Part shown: positions 36,401 through 48,377 of the stretch, piece after piece
Position numbering within the stretch: position 1 is the stretch's first letter
Layout of the letters: each line of letters begins with the position of its first letter
From: Siphonodentalium dalli
Lineage: Eukaryota; Mollusca; Scaphopoda; Gadilida; Siphonodentaliidae
Direction: 5' to 3'
Length of the DNA stretch: 64,000 nucleotides
Assembly (NCBI GenBank): GCA_032622095.1
Contig: CP136066.1
Coordinates: 107,529,319 to 107,593,318, forward strand
The notes under the pieces: generated by a model
The model's database searches: none
What the model saw: only the letters and a program-made list of their open reading frames with translations
What the model was told of the DNA's origin: nothing
Translations under genes and position numbers: made by a program

Positions 36401-38619
36401 TGACACCATATATCGGTGACACGATATAAAGACATCTGCACACAATATAAAGGTGAATGGACACCATGTAAAAACATTTGCACACCATGTAAAGGTAAAT
36501 GGACACAATATAAAGACATGTGCACACCATATTAAGGTTAATGGACACCATATAAAGATATTTGCACACCATAGAAAGGTGAATAGACACCATATAAAGA
36601 TATTTGCACACCATATAGAGGTGAATGGACACCATATAAAGACATTTGTACATCATATAAAGGTGAATGAACACCATATAAAGATGTTTGCACACCATAT
36701 AAAAGTGAATGGGCAGCATATAAAGGTGAATTGACACCACATAAAGGCGAATGGACAACATAGAAAGGCGAATGAATACCATATAAAGGTGAATTGACAC
36801 CATATAAAGAACAGAGCTCACCACTGAGCTCACCATTATAAAGGTGAATGAACACCACAAGTGGGCATGTACACATCATATAAAAGTTAATAGACACCAT
36901 GCAAATATGAATGGACGACATTTTCTTACCATATAAAGGATAATGAATGCCATATAAATGTGTATGGACACCATATAAAAATGAATGGACAGCACATAAC
37001 GACATATGCACATCATAAAGAGGTGAATGAATGCTATATACAGTTGAATGGACACCATATAAAGGTGGAAGGATATTATGGACGACAACCCCATGAGACA
37101 GCTATTGACTTCCATATAAAACAATACATGTACTCTCCTGATGTATGTGTGATAGACTCTTGACAGCGAAGATGACGGAGTATAATTTACCAGTGTATTT
37201 GTCACATTACAATTCGTTATGATCTACAATTTGGCTCCAATCACTAGTTTGTTACTAACACGTATAAACAAAACAATAGTCACATTGTGAAACTGGTGAT
37301 CATTTTTCATTTGACTCAACAGAATTATGCAACAGACTGCAGGCTGCATATTAGCAATGGCATTACAAAGCAGTGTGCACATACTTTTGTCAAGTACTGT
37401 GTCTAGAAGCATAACTATATTGACTATATTGCATTAATTAGATTACTGATTGTTTCGGTGAATGTCTCATCCTCCTATAGTAGCACTTGGTGGCCGTATG
37501 GCGATGTTACTATCAACGTTCGAGTAAAATAACACAATATTCTCCATAGGGTTCAATGTCAAATTTTTATCAAAACGGTAGCCAGTGAGAATAGTCTAGT
37601 CACATAACCTTTTCCTCAAGCTGGGCCTGAATTTCATACATAGTATTTTTGAGAAATTTCAATTCATATATAATCATACACAAAATGGTGCCATTTATCC
37701 AAAAATACAAGAATCTCCATAGAGTTCAATGTTAAATTTTGATCGCAACTGTAGCCAGTAAGAACCCACTGATCATATCCAAATTTTCAGATATATCTTT
37801 GAGGTTCATACCTAGCAGTTGTTTTACAACATTTCAAATCGCACCGATCATAATACGCCAAATGGCACCATCTATCATTTTGGTGGAAAAAAACGAAACG
37901 CTCTTTAAATTATATTGACCCCATTTTAGGCTGACACTCCAAAATTCAAGAATGGTGACAACTCATCCTGAAAATAAACCTACTAAGCATACAAATCTGT
38001 TTTAAGATAGCTTTTAGCAAGCAAAAATGTGATATGACGTAAGAAATCTGACTATTTGTCAAACGTGTCACTAAATATCGTTTTGGGGGAGGGGTAAGTT
38101 TGTGCCCTGTATTCGCACTGCGTACGCCACAATGCCATAATATGAGAACCATCCAATAGCAGATATGCCACGGATCACAAAAATATATACATATGGTGAC
38201 AGCATCCGACAAGTTTTTGTTAAACAGAGTTGAAACAGACACATTAAGCTGAATCAGTGAAAAAAAATACGTTCACGATTAGCGAAGTACGTCACAGCTC
38301 AAACGTCAATCGATTATCTTGCAACTTTTTACCATTTTCAATACCGCTCACATAACTGCCATCCATATCAAATGAAGAAAAAGATAAATTGAATACAGCT
38401 GAAGAATCATAGACTGATGAACATCACAGGAACTAACCCGAAAAATGCATAAAAATAAGGTTGGGTAGCATGATGAAAATGTGAAAAAATCATATTTTGC
38501 ATCCTATATTGACCCCGCAACAACCGGATTCCGAAATTAGAATAGTTGGGCTACATAGATATGGTGGTCGCTGAAATTCCCATTTCAGGTGACACCTCGG
38601 GTAATGAGAGCCCATACTA
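33412..38619. mobile_element. 5.2-kb palindromic (foldback) element
   Basis: The outer ~1.45 kb at each side (33412-34870 and 37150-38619) are inverted copies with visibly very high identity. The ends are TAGTATGGGCTCTCATTACC and its complement. TAT sits on both sides and may be a 3-bp target duplication. The interior holds the 21-bp minisatellite. No transposase is seen. A short open frame occurs in each arm (MSVST.FNKNLSD.VTI) but only because the arms are copies. Long-arm foldback elements of this kind are mobilised in trans. Confidence 0.8.
34900..37085. repeat. 21-bp minisatellite, orientation switches near 35.3 kb
   Basis: Left block (34,900-35,220) repeats TATGGTGTCCATTCACCTTTA; right block (35,390-37,080) repeats the complement, AAGGTGAATGGACACCATAT. 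Many units pair into a 42-bp double unit with AAAGACATTTGCACACCATA. Because 21 is divisible by three, long open frames (HLYMVSI-type heptapeptides) appear in several registers; they are artefacts. The right block is about five times longer than the left. Confidence 0.9.
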
Positions 38620-38956
38620 TATGAGTGTACCCCACTCAGTGAATATGCATGGGCCAGTAGTTCAGACTAATTGATGATTACTGATTAAACACCCTACTCA
38701 GGTCATTGCTTGATCAACTCACAATGGTATCAGGCAAAGTGTGGCCATCACTAGGCCAAGCAAAGTTCATAAATGTTGCAGCATTGTCATATAAATCTAT
38801 TCATTGTACATGCTATTAGATGCATTAATTATCATAAACATGTTGTTATTATCCAATACATATAAATATCACCATATAGTAGGATCTAGCACTGCTTATT
38901 TAACTTCATTGTGAGTTGCACGCAATGCATGTTTTCCTATAAATATTGGAGTCTTT

Positions 38957-39210
38957 GAATGTTCATGCAGCGCACAATCAAACACGTTCCCCAGGCCTTC
39001 ACTATAGTCAAATTGAATTTCTCCAGAAATCTGTTAGTATTTGACACAAGGTATGTAGATTTAAGGGCCACCAAGTAGCTGGGGTTAAGTCAGATATTCC
39101 TATCGTGTCAGGTATTCGGGCAAATAAATACCTCAGCTTTGCCTCGGTGAATTATTTTTCTGAATACCCTACAGCTCAGGGAATATTCAACACATAAACT
39201 AAAAAATTAC
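38957..39210 (+). repeat. 254-bp duplicated segment, uninterrupted (empty-site) copy
   Basis: Begins GAATGTTCATGCAGCGCACA and ends CACATAAACTAAAAAATTAC. It is followed directly by a second copy at 39211, which is interrupted by the 3-kb element. The uninterrupted copy has a single AAGTA (CCACCAAGTAGCTGGGG). Confidence 0.9.
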
Positions 39211-39331
39211 GAATGTTCATGCAGCGCACAATCAAACACGTTCCCCAGGCCTTCACTATAGTCAAATTGAATTTCTCCAGAAATCTGTTAGTATTTGACA
39301 CAAGGTATGTAGATTTAAGGGCCACCAAGTA

Positions 39332-42300
39332 CACTGTCGGATACCCGTTTAGGTTCGGACATTCCAAGATGGCGGCGCCGAGTAAAGAAGATAAATGGTA
39401 AGTGTATATATTGTCTCCAAGCATCAATTAACGACATCTTTCGGTGATACACCTTTAAACAGTTATGTAGGAATTTGTATGCCCAACACATACGTAACAC
39501 GGCTTTCGCATGACAGGCATGTGAATTGTTGTATTTGGCGTGTCAAGTCGTCATAATTTTTCGAAATTTTATCGAGGCGGCGAAATGTTCCCTTTTTCGC
39601 ATTTATTTGGCCCTGGGATCATGGATCCGCGAATTTAGGTATTGTTGTGGGTAGATTATGTTACCACACATCTTCGGAATTCAAAACCTGCGATATTTTT
39701 ATTGTCTAACTCCGAAAAACGACCTTTGAAATTTTCAAAATGTTCAGGTTTGGATTCGCAATATTCCCGATGATTTTGTTCAGGTTCAGACACAATTTTC
39801 GTTCAGGTTCGGACAAATTTGGTTCAGGTTCGGACGCATCAAAAACTTCGCATAACAATGACAAGCCGAGGTACAGTCGCGTTCTTATTGCGTTTTTGTG
39901 CATTTGGTTATCTTCCATTCGTAAAATAAACGATAAATGAGGAACACGAGGCTTGGTTTTAGCCCACTCGTGAATAATTTGGGCGGACTTTCTTATTTTA
40001 TGCGTGTGAGATGTATGCGATCACGTGATTCCCCTCCACATCCAAATACGATGCCACAAAGGTCGCCGCACGTAGATGAGCAGATAACTGTCCATAATAT
40101 AAGTTACACGGCTTTCTGATGGGGATACTGTGTGGTATGCCCCGGTAGAGGCGATCCCCCCTCAACAAGCCGTGTAATCATGTATTTACCCCCAGTCTCT
40201 ATTAACAATATATTCCCATACATAAAGCGCAGAAACGAGCCACGAACAGTAACTCTATTTTGTTAGACTGCTTATACGATGAATGTGATTATATAGCTGT
40301 TCCCACAATTTGCCCATAAATACTTGCTGATAGATAGACAATATATACCATGTTTTGTATCAATAATTGGATGATATATTTGAGTATTCACACGAAACAT
40401 ATTCGTTTCAATATAAGCCTTATGTGTTTTGCCTCATTTCTAAATGTTGAATCCAGTTGCAAGTTAACCATTTGTCACACGACTATTATGCAGGATTATT
40501 AATTAGAGCCCGAACATGTTGCGTTCTATTCAGCACTATGCGAACATAGAGAATACCTATGCTATGCCGAATAATACCTGCAATATGCGAATCTTCACGA
40601 GCGGCGATATTTCAGGAATATATTATTCGAGAAACCATAATGTGTTCTCATTATGTTATGCTTATGGTAAGCAATTCTGCAAAACTACAAGTATTGTTTA
40701 TCGAAACAAGAATTTAGACGCCGAAGTAGCGAAACTTATGCAAACAATATCAGCTGTTCCGTTGGCAAATTAAGCATCTCTAAATTTTGGTGGAAAATTT
40801 CCTTCACAAGAGAATAGTGCCTACCCATGCAATGGTTAAATATTACACACAGAAACCCAAATAACTGAATACGTAATAAAACGGGATCATTTGTTTTTCT
40901 TTAGAACTTATCGCAGTAATAAACTATTTTCAGTCTTCCGCGGAATTTCGCGTAGTTCCATTGATAATGCACGCGTCAATAATTGTGTACCCTTTTTTAA
41001 ACAGAAATATCTACAGTGAGATAACGTTTGAAAATTATTATCCACGCAAAGGTCCAGACGAAAGAGAGCACATCGTATGTCATTTAAAATTACAGCTATT
41101 TCATAGGGAAACATATAACAAACAACGCTTGTCCCCACACCCGGTTGTAACTAACACTCTGATTGACAACAACGTCAGGTTTAAATCATGCGCCATGTCC
41201 TCGTAACTATTGACAGTGAGCGTCTAAAAGCACGTGAAACATCGTGGTTATGAATTACCCTTGAACTAGCAGTTTCACCAATCGTGACATTGTTCGAGCG
41301 CGCTGAGCTTAATTGACGTCACCTAAAACAGGATCGATAGGTCTGCTACTGAATTATTCTTATTGGTGCTGATTGGTGTGAATTTATCTGATAACCTATA
41401 AAAAAGCACACCACGTGGTAGCTATTGATGTGAGACAAAATCGTTAGCTCCGCCAACATCGTGGGATACTAGAAGATTTAATACCCGGATGTCTCTTTTT
41501 GAAATCGAGAACCATGCAGGTATTAAATATCCATGTAGCCCCGATAACTCAGAAGATAAGTAATAATACCACTGTTGCTCATATGTAAAATGTAATAATT
41601 CCCACTAGCTGGTTTATAGTAGACATTGCTCGAGAATATTCAACTGTGGCTTTTATCCCATTAATTCGGAGAATTTACCACCTATATTTGGAAATTTCAG
41701 CTGACATATTTAGATATAACAAATTAACAATGCATGTTCGTTAATAACACGCACAATAAGATCGCGACTGTACCTCGGCATGTCATTTATAGGTAAGGTT
41801 TTGATGCGTCCGAACCTGAACTAAAATTGTCCGAACCTGAACCAAATTTGTCCGAACCTCAACGAAAATTGTGTCTGAACCTGAACAAAATCATCGCGAA
41901 TGTTGCGAATCCGAACCTGAACATTTTGAAATTTTCAAAGGTCGTTTTTCGGAGTTAGACAATAAAAATATCGCCGGTTTTGCATTCCGAAGATGTGTGG
42001 TGACCTAATCTACCCACAACAATACATAAATTTGCGGATGCATGAGCCCAGGGCCAGAAAAATACGAAAAAGCGAACATTTCGTCGCCTCGATAAAATTT
42101 CGAAAAATTATGACGACTTGACACGCCAAATACAACAATTCACATGCCTGTCATGCGAAAGCCGTGTTACGTATGTGTTGGGCATACAAATTCCTACATA
42201 ACTGTTTCAAGGTGTATCACCGAAAGATGTCGTTAATTGATGCTTGGAGACAATATATACACTTACCGTTTATCTCCTTTACTCGGCGCCGCCATCTTGG

Positions 42301-42332
42301 AATGTCCGAACCTAAACGGGTATCCGACAGTG
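39332..42332. mobile_element. 3.0-kb CACTG-type element with long inverted repeats
   Basis: Ends CACTGTCGGATACCCGTTTA and its exact complement; inverted arms ~570-590 bp (39332-39905, 41745-42332). Subterminal repeats of TTCAGGTTCGGACAAATTTG type. 5-bp target duplication AAGTA, proven by the neighbouring empty site. CACTG ends occur in Chapaev (4-bp duplications), and CAC-starting ends with 5-bp duplications are typical of Transib, so the superfamily is open. The 1.8-kb interior has no credible transposase, only short open frames, and a nested repeat at 41447-41555. Confidence 0.85.
41447..41555. repeat. Repeat with GATTTAATACCCGGATGTC
   Basis: AACATCGTGGGATAC..., GATTTAATACCCGGATGTC and AGGTATTAAATATCCATGTA match 56095-56205 and form an imperfect hairpin. 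Nested in the 3-kb element. Confidence 0.6.
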
Positions 42333-42474
42333 AAGTAGCTGGGGTTAAGTCAGATATTCCTATCGTGTCAGGTATTCGGGCAAATAAATACCTCAGCTTT
42401 GCCTCGGTGAATTATTTTTCTGAATACCCTACAGCTCAGGGAATATTCTACACATAAACTAAAAAATTACTCAC

Positions 42475-42545
42475 CTTGTATTATTACTGGCATCCATATT
42501 GATGAATAATGGATAATATGGTTTGAATATGTTATATAGTTCCAC
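42475..42545 (-). CDS. Gene A exon: RRM2 helix 1 and beta-2
   Basis: This 71-bp exon lies between acceptor TTCTTTTTTCCAG and donor ACAAG|GTGAGT. Phase 0 in, phase 2 out. It encodes VELYNIFKPYYPLFINMDAS then NNT, the ELYNIFKPYYP helix 1 and LFINMD beta-2 of an RRM. The two leftover bases AG plus the G of the next exon make Arg. It is too short to appear as an ordinary open reading frame. The intron downstream begins with the 254-bp sequence that is tandemly duplicated around the 3-kb inverted-repeat element; the duplicated segment starts within the splice donor region. Confidence 0.8.
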
Positions 42546-42983
42546 CTGGAAAAAAGAAAACACATGTATATATTAAATACTAAAATCAGACTGAAATTAT
42601 CCATTTGTAAAAAGCTTGAATAGATTTTATCATAATATATTTACACACTAAGTGTTGTCATCACTAAATCCAGCATTCTGATTGGTCGGCGCCCACGTGG
42701 CCAGTTGCAGTTATTTCTCGGTGAATGCGCAACGCCTCATGACACCAAGCTAATAACACCATCGATACGTCATTAGGTTTGGAAAGACGAACGCGTAATG
42801 TTTTGGGCGCATTTGGACTCGCGCAGGACTGACTTAATACATCATCGGGTTTCAATATCTAGAGAAATTGTTCCTATTAACTTTTGCCAAGGGTGCTATT
42901 GGGTATTTTGGGCTGATCTTGTCACGATACACTTTTCGATTTAAATAAATTTACAAAAGTGGCTTTTTCGCTAAATGTATATA

Positions 42984-43149
42984 AATATAAGGATTAACTG
43001 TCATGTGGACTAATTTTATGGAGATGTAACGGTGAGGTAAGTGGTCATAACTTGTATGTAAAACCCTTCGGGTTTTACACAAGTTATGTCCACTTACCTC
43101 ACCGTTACATCTCCATAAAAACAGTCCACATGACAGTTAATCCTTATAT
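42984..43149. repeat. Long hairpin
   Basis: Arms of ~80 bp, nearly perfect: ATATAAGGATTAACTGTCAT at the left and its complement at the right; turn at AAAACCCTTCGGGTTTTA. Confidence 0.85.
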
Positions 43150-43159
43150 GAAGATTGAC

Positions 43160-43552
43160 TTAAGGGGGAGGTCAAGTGAACAATTTTGAATGGGGATTTC
43201 CATGCAAATCTCCGGAGCAAAAGTTACAGAGTTGCATATACTTCTGAGTGTGACTTGATGTGGTATTGGAAACAACAGGTATTTATCTTGGTAAATTATA
43301 AAATTTTGCAACAGATATATTTTTGAGAATTTTTTTCTGGAATTACATCACTTGACATACATTTGAAAAATCAATATAAAATTCAAAAATAAATACACCA
43401 ACATTATAATGGAACAAGTTCCAAGCGGACCCGCCAGATAACTAACTACCTGTTGTTTCCAATACCACATCTAGTCACACTCAGAAGTATGTGCAACTCT
43501 AACTTTTGCTCTGAATCCCTATTCAAAATTGTTCACTTGACCTCCCCCTTAA
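43160..43552. mobile_element. TTAA-flanked MITE with GGGGGAGGTCAAGTGAACAA ends
   Basis: TTAA on both sides, inverted arms ~115 bp (GGGGGAGGTCAAGTGAACAA ... TGGTATTGGAAACAACAGGT), ~160-bp AT-rich spacer. Confidence 0.8.
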
Positions 43553-44064
43553 AACCTAATTGTTTTCCATTTCAAGAATTTCCTGCTGATCTCAAGCTTT
43601 GAAAAAAGTGAGCTAATAAAACACAAGAAACTGTTGTGTTCAATTTTAAGTGATCAAGAACTGACAGTTGACATTTCAAATGCATTTTACTATAATTAAA
43701 CACCCTCTACATTGACACAATTAGCACCCATAGGAATCAGTACAAATTGGCATACGGTTTACATGAACGGTTCCGATGTTCATAAACCAACAACTGAAGT
43801 TGACTCTTCATAAAAAGCAATGAACACCTGTCACTTCAAGCTGATTGTGTGCACATGAGCATGTTGTTATTGGGAGACTGTGATATAATTTGAACAATAA
43901 GGTACTTACAATTGTTTAGGTAGTTTTGAAAAGTTGTTCAAATTAGTAATGTTCTATTAAAATGTACTGGTATATGATTAAAAGGAATGACTTGCAGATC
44001 GATTGGGGTCATTGGTTTTGACCGGGAGAATAAATAAAAAAAGTTTGTGTGACCAAGTTATTAC

Positions 44065-44638
44065 TCAAAGGGATACTGTACTAAAATGTTTTGTTAGTTT
44101 CTATAGTCTCTGCTTCATAGAATAATGTAACCAGATTTCCATTATTTGACAGTCTGTTACGGATGGCAGATTAGCTGGAATACGAAAATATAACTATAGT
44201 CGCTGATCGTCGTCGAGTAATTTTTTTTTAGTTTTCAAGCAAATTTATCTAATAAATTGATTATGTTATACTAGTAAATGCATACTAGTCCCATAAACTC
44301 ATTTAAGTTATTGTATAGTCACTAGTCAGTGAGTGGCTTGAGTTCACACCCCATATCAACATATTTTTGTACATGATCATGTGTGCCACGAGTTGCCCTT
44401 GGAATCCACTTTCCGTCAACTAATTTGATTACGTCTTCTACACAGAAATTCGTAATTTAATTTATGGCTCCAGCCATAAATTAAATTTATATCAAATTAT
44501 TAGCTTTGATTTTGAGATAACCTGAACGTTTACAGAATACATCTTCAACTCAAATTACTTATTTTTCTATATATTATCAATATTAGATCGTTGTTTTTAC
44601 CAGGAATTTATTGAAATTGGCATACAGTACCCTTTTAA
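44065..44638. mobile_element. TTAA-family MITE with AGGGATACTGTAC end (copy 2)
   Basis: Matches 11261-11850 along its length, for example TAGTCAGTGAGTGGCTTGAG and AACGTTTACAGAATACATCT. TTAA is kept only at the right side. Confidence 0.75.
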
Positions 44639-44892
44639 GTAAAGACTGAGATACACTGATCAGTTATAATCATTGAATCTGATTTTAACCTCTAATTATT
44701 GAATGGATTTTCAAATTCAGTTATAAAGGCATACACTGGAATGGTCTATTCTCCGTTTTTTTCATGCTGCCAATTTCGATATAAAATCTATAAAAAGAAC
44801 TACCATGCATCCATCTCTTTTCCCATTCAATCTCCCAAACGGAATTTTCGACATCACTTTAATTAATGGATCCAGAATCTGAAAAAACGTAC

Positions 44893-46415
44893 CTGACTAA
44901 TTCGACTGGGGAAATTCATCACCAACAAATTTATTGTCTCGTCCGTATGATCTGGCTCCAGATCAGGTAAATCCTCCACTAGAAACTTATGTCCAGAGCG
45001 CATAAGATTCTTCAAATGATTATCCTCTTGAGAAAGTTGAGATAGACAATTACATGCACTGCCTACAGCTGCAGACCAGAATCGACAACAGCTATCACAT
45101 ACACTGTCTTCAGGTGCAGAATAGATTTGGCGGTGGGTATCATATATGTCTCCTTCACTTGTAGAATAAATTTGATGACGGCTATCACATGTACCTCCCT
45201 CAAGACGACGAATATCATATGCACTTCCTTCATGAAAATTGTTATGACATACGACTCCTTCAGTTGTAGAACGTGATGGTTGACGAACGCTATAACATAC
45301 ATTTCCATCATGATAATGATTATCACATATGCTTCCTTGAGTTGTAGACCAAATTTTATGATGGCTATCACATACATGTCCTTCATGACAGCATCTATCA
45401 TGTACGCCTTCATGATTACGACCATCGCGTACGCCTCCTTGAGTTGCAGAACAAAATTGATGAAAGCTATCACAAACATCTCTATCATGACAACTATCAC
45501 AAATGCCTCCTTGAGTTGCAGAGCGAATTTTATGACAGCTATCACATACATCTCCTTCATAATAGGGTGCATCATGTATGCCTTCATGATGATGACCATC
45601 ACATACGCCTCCTTCAGTTGTACAAGGAATCGGATGACGACTATCACATACACATTCATGATGATGACCATCATGTACGCCGCCTTCACAATGATGAGTA
45701 TCTTGTATCTTTCCTTGAGTTGTAGAGCAAATTTGATGACAGATATCACATACACTGCTGTCTATTGTAGACGTGCTTTGGGGATGGCTAACAAAACTGC
45801 TCTCAGTTGAAGAATGAATATGGGAGCAGCTGTCATTTATGTTGCCTTTAGTTGCAGAACGTATTCGGGAGTGGCTATCATTTATATTGCCTTTAGTTGC
45901 AGAACGTATTCGGGAGCGGCTGTCGCATATGTTGTTTTCAGTTGCATAAATAATTTTTTTGTCGGAGAGGATACATGTCATCTTTCTTTGAGTCAGAGAT
46001 TGTTCACGATAATCTGGGGGGTCTCCAAGGTTTTCCAATGAAATATTCAGTATAGAACTATCAGTGCTGGATCTTCCGCACGGAGAATATTTTCTGGATA
46101 AGTCATTACGGTTTGGCATGAATGGCTCCACTTCTAAATTGTCGCTCTCACTTCCAAGAGAAGAAAGCCCAAAATCAGATTTCTGGAAGCCTGAATCACT
46201 GCCACTTGTGAACGAGTGAAATGTCTGACTACTACCTGATGATGAGGGTGATACCTGAACTTCATTCTCATCAACATTTTCAGACTTATGGTTGCGATGG
46301 TTACGGGATCCTGAAGGACTGGTTTTGGACGAATCAAATCTCGCTACCAATGAACTGTCTTTAACAATCTTTTGTTCAACAGTAATATTTTCTGTTTTTC
46401 TAGTCTTGTCCAAAA
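44893..46415 (-). CDS. Gene A large exon: disordered Ser-rich and Cys/His-repeat region, ending in RRM2 beta-1
   Basis: This 1,523-bp exon (507 codons) runs from acceptor TGTTTATTTTACAG to donor AGTCAG|GTACGT. The first ~110 residues are Ser/Asp-rich and predicted disordered (for example SSSGSSQTFHSFTSGSDSGF). Roughly residues 190-460 form a degenerate repeat of ~18-25 residues rich in Cys, His, Asp and Ser, built on C-D-S-x-H-x-I-x-S-[AT]-T-[EQ]-G and a variant G-x-x-D-G-H-H-x-E-G. The C-terminus reads FLVEDLPDLEPDHTDETINL then LVMNFPSRISQ; LLVMNFP is an RNP2-type beta-1 that opens RRM2, completed by the exons at 42545 and 30266. The exon ends in phase 0. The repeats look like an in-frame expanded tract and do not match a zinc-finger family I know. 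Open frames on the other strand and in another register over 45.06-45.81 kb are by-products of this repeat. Confidence 0.8.
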
Positions 46416-46963
46416 CTGTAAAATAAACATTATTTATAACGAAATGTCCATTTTTCATAGTAGAAGAATTCTTTTCTGGACATCTTAATTCAGTAAAATC
46501 CCAATACATGTACTAATCCAGATTTTTTCTAAAGTTGAAAATTCTACTGATGAATTGTCATTACAAATTTTTGTAGTCCTAACCAAAACTGTAAAACATA
46601 CTCAGATTATAGTGTTTAATTCGTGGATTACTGCTTTTAATCTGACAAGACACTTCAAATTTAAATAACAACTAAATTAAATTTTCCATAAATCCGGGCA
46701 AAAATTGCATCAAATTTTCAACAAAGAATTTCTTGGGATATATCTTTGTTGTATAGATATTATGAACAATTATAAAGAGAAGACAAAAACAATGGATTTT
46801 AATACATTTGAGAGGTTGAAAATATTATTAACTTTTTGTCTTTTTAGGTACCAAGAATGGCTATAATAATTAATAATTTTAAAAAACATTCCAATCACCA
46901 AATTTAGCTTATTATCTTGGCTCCATGAGAATAGGCTTCATTTGAGACATACAGTTTTAATTG

Positions 46964-47150
46964 CGTAATATAAAAAGAACACCTACGTGTTTTGGTTGAA
47001 TACCTGGATTATCTCATGAGTGGGTTCAAGGAAATACAGAATTTCCACGAGCGGCTACAAGCCGCGAGTGGAAATTCTGTATTTCCTTGTACCCACGAAT
47101 GAGATAATCCGTGTATTCAACCAAAACACGTAGGTGTTCTTTTTATTATA
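46964..47150. repeat. Long perfect hairpin
   Basis: Arms of ~90 bp: AAAAAGAACACCTACGTGTT ... GAAATACAGAATTTCCACGA against the complement; turn GCGGCTACAAGCCGC. The central module CCACGAG..GC..GAGT resembles the hairpin at 13000-13140. Confidence 0.85.
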
Positions 47151-48377
47151 TGCGCTAGTCGCTACGTTATAAACCGCCCCAAAATTGCTAGTTTTGTCCT
47201 ACAGTTCACTTCAAATTGTTAGAAAGCTTCGACATTTGCATTTTGTTTACATTTCATCAATTGATTTGCTCACCACTGAATGACAAATATCGAGCAAAAC
47301 CGCCATAAGAAATAGTCCCCATTGTTTTATTCTGAAATGATGCGAGAAAATTAATATATACATAATTTAATGATAAGAATATATTAAAACAAATGAGTTA
47401 ACATTATAACAATTAAATAACAGTTTGACCCTAAAAATCGATAATTAAAAAAATATTCCGGCTGTTATTGATACGCTTTGAAACTTAATGTGAGTCGCCG
47501 CTGTAAACCGGAAGTAATCTCCGAAAAAGTAATACTATTGTGTTATCCATCGAGTCGGTCAGTGTTATCCATCGAGTCGGTCCAGGCGATGGATATAACG
47601 CTCTACGCCACGGCAATTTCCCACTATTTAATGGGGAAGCATATAATAAAACATCATACCCCCCCTATATTACAATGAAGAATAAAGCAGCCACAAATAT
47701 TTCACCCCAATGAAAACAAATGTTGATATGAAAGTTAGTCCACTCAAGCAGGGAGCAATCACCTGGACAAAAGCCACAGTATTAGAGATACCTGGGCAAC
47801 TGGGGATTTGGCTATGGACATATGACCTAAAACTCATCTCAGCCCAAATTTTATTGATCAGCAGGCATGGCATGATAATTCTTAAATACAGAACATTATA
47901 TAACTGGGTTGTCTTTCTACATGACAAACAAGAGATGGACTGTTGTCCGGTGCATACAGCCCATACCTATTATCTATGACTGAGATACTCAGGCAGACAG
48001 ACCCATAATTCAGCATTTTTAGATAAACAAAGATCAACAAGTGTAACGCCAAGCGTGGAATATGCCCCCAATGCTCAGATTAGAGAGTGGGCAAAGTACA
48101 TGGTATTTCTTTTATTTTATTTTTTAAATCCAAGAAGTGGGTATCCTATCCCCTTAAACTGGGCTATCAATACGCCAAAGAACAACCAAATCCTGCACTA
48201 TGTGGAGTTCCTTTCCACAATGTTGGTCTACTGGCATACCAAAGGACATCCAAATTGGACTAACGATACTTGAGCTGTGTTGTGAAATGTTACAGATGGA
48301 CAGAAGGATGGATGGATGGAAGGACAGATGGAGGTCTCCACTATATACCCCCGAATCCTACTCTAGAACAAACATGA

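Larger units (their letters stand above)
39211..42470 (+). repeat. 254-bp duplicated segment, interrupted copy
   Basis: Left part 39211-39331 and right part 42333-42470 together equal the segment at 38957-39210, with AAGTA doubled at the break. The right part ends within the splice donor of the RRM2 exon at 42475. Confidence 0.9.
30267..42474 (-). other. 12.2-kb intron of gene A between RRM2 exons
   Basis: Holds the palindromic MITE copy 2, tandem repeats at 31.7-32.75 kb, the 5.2-kb palindrome, the 254-bp duplication and the 3-kb TIR element. Stretches 30.27-30.99, 31.2-31.7, 32.8-33.4 and 38.63-38.95 kb show nothing recognisable. Confidence 0.6.
42546..44892 (-). other. 2.3-kb intron of gene A
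   Basis: Contains the hairpin at 42984-43149 and TTAA MITEs at 43160-43552 and 44065-44638. The rest (42.55-42.98, 43.56-44.06 and 44.64-44.89 kb) is plain AT-rich sequence. Confidence 0.65.

Noticed and set aside
34772..37205. Long open frames on both strands rich in HLYMVSI or HSPLYGV heptads
   Set aside because: They come from the 21-bp minisatellite; a repeat length divisible by three keeps many frames open. No start context, splice sites or domain.
33789..38242. Conserved peptide MSVST.FNKNLSD in both arms of the palindrome
   Set aside because: The arms are near-identical DNA, so conservation of the peptide is not independent; frames diverge after ~30 residues.
45063..45810. Hydrophobic open frames in other registers and on the plus strand over the gene A exon
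   Set aside because: Shadows of the in-frame Cys/His repeat; the spliced minus-strand frame joins in phase on both sides and ends in an RRM strand.
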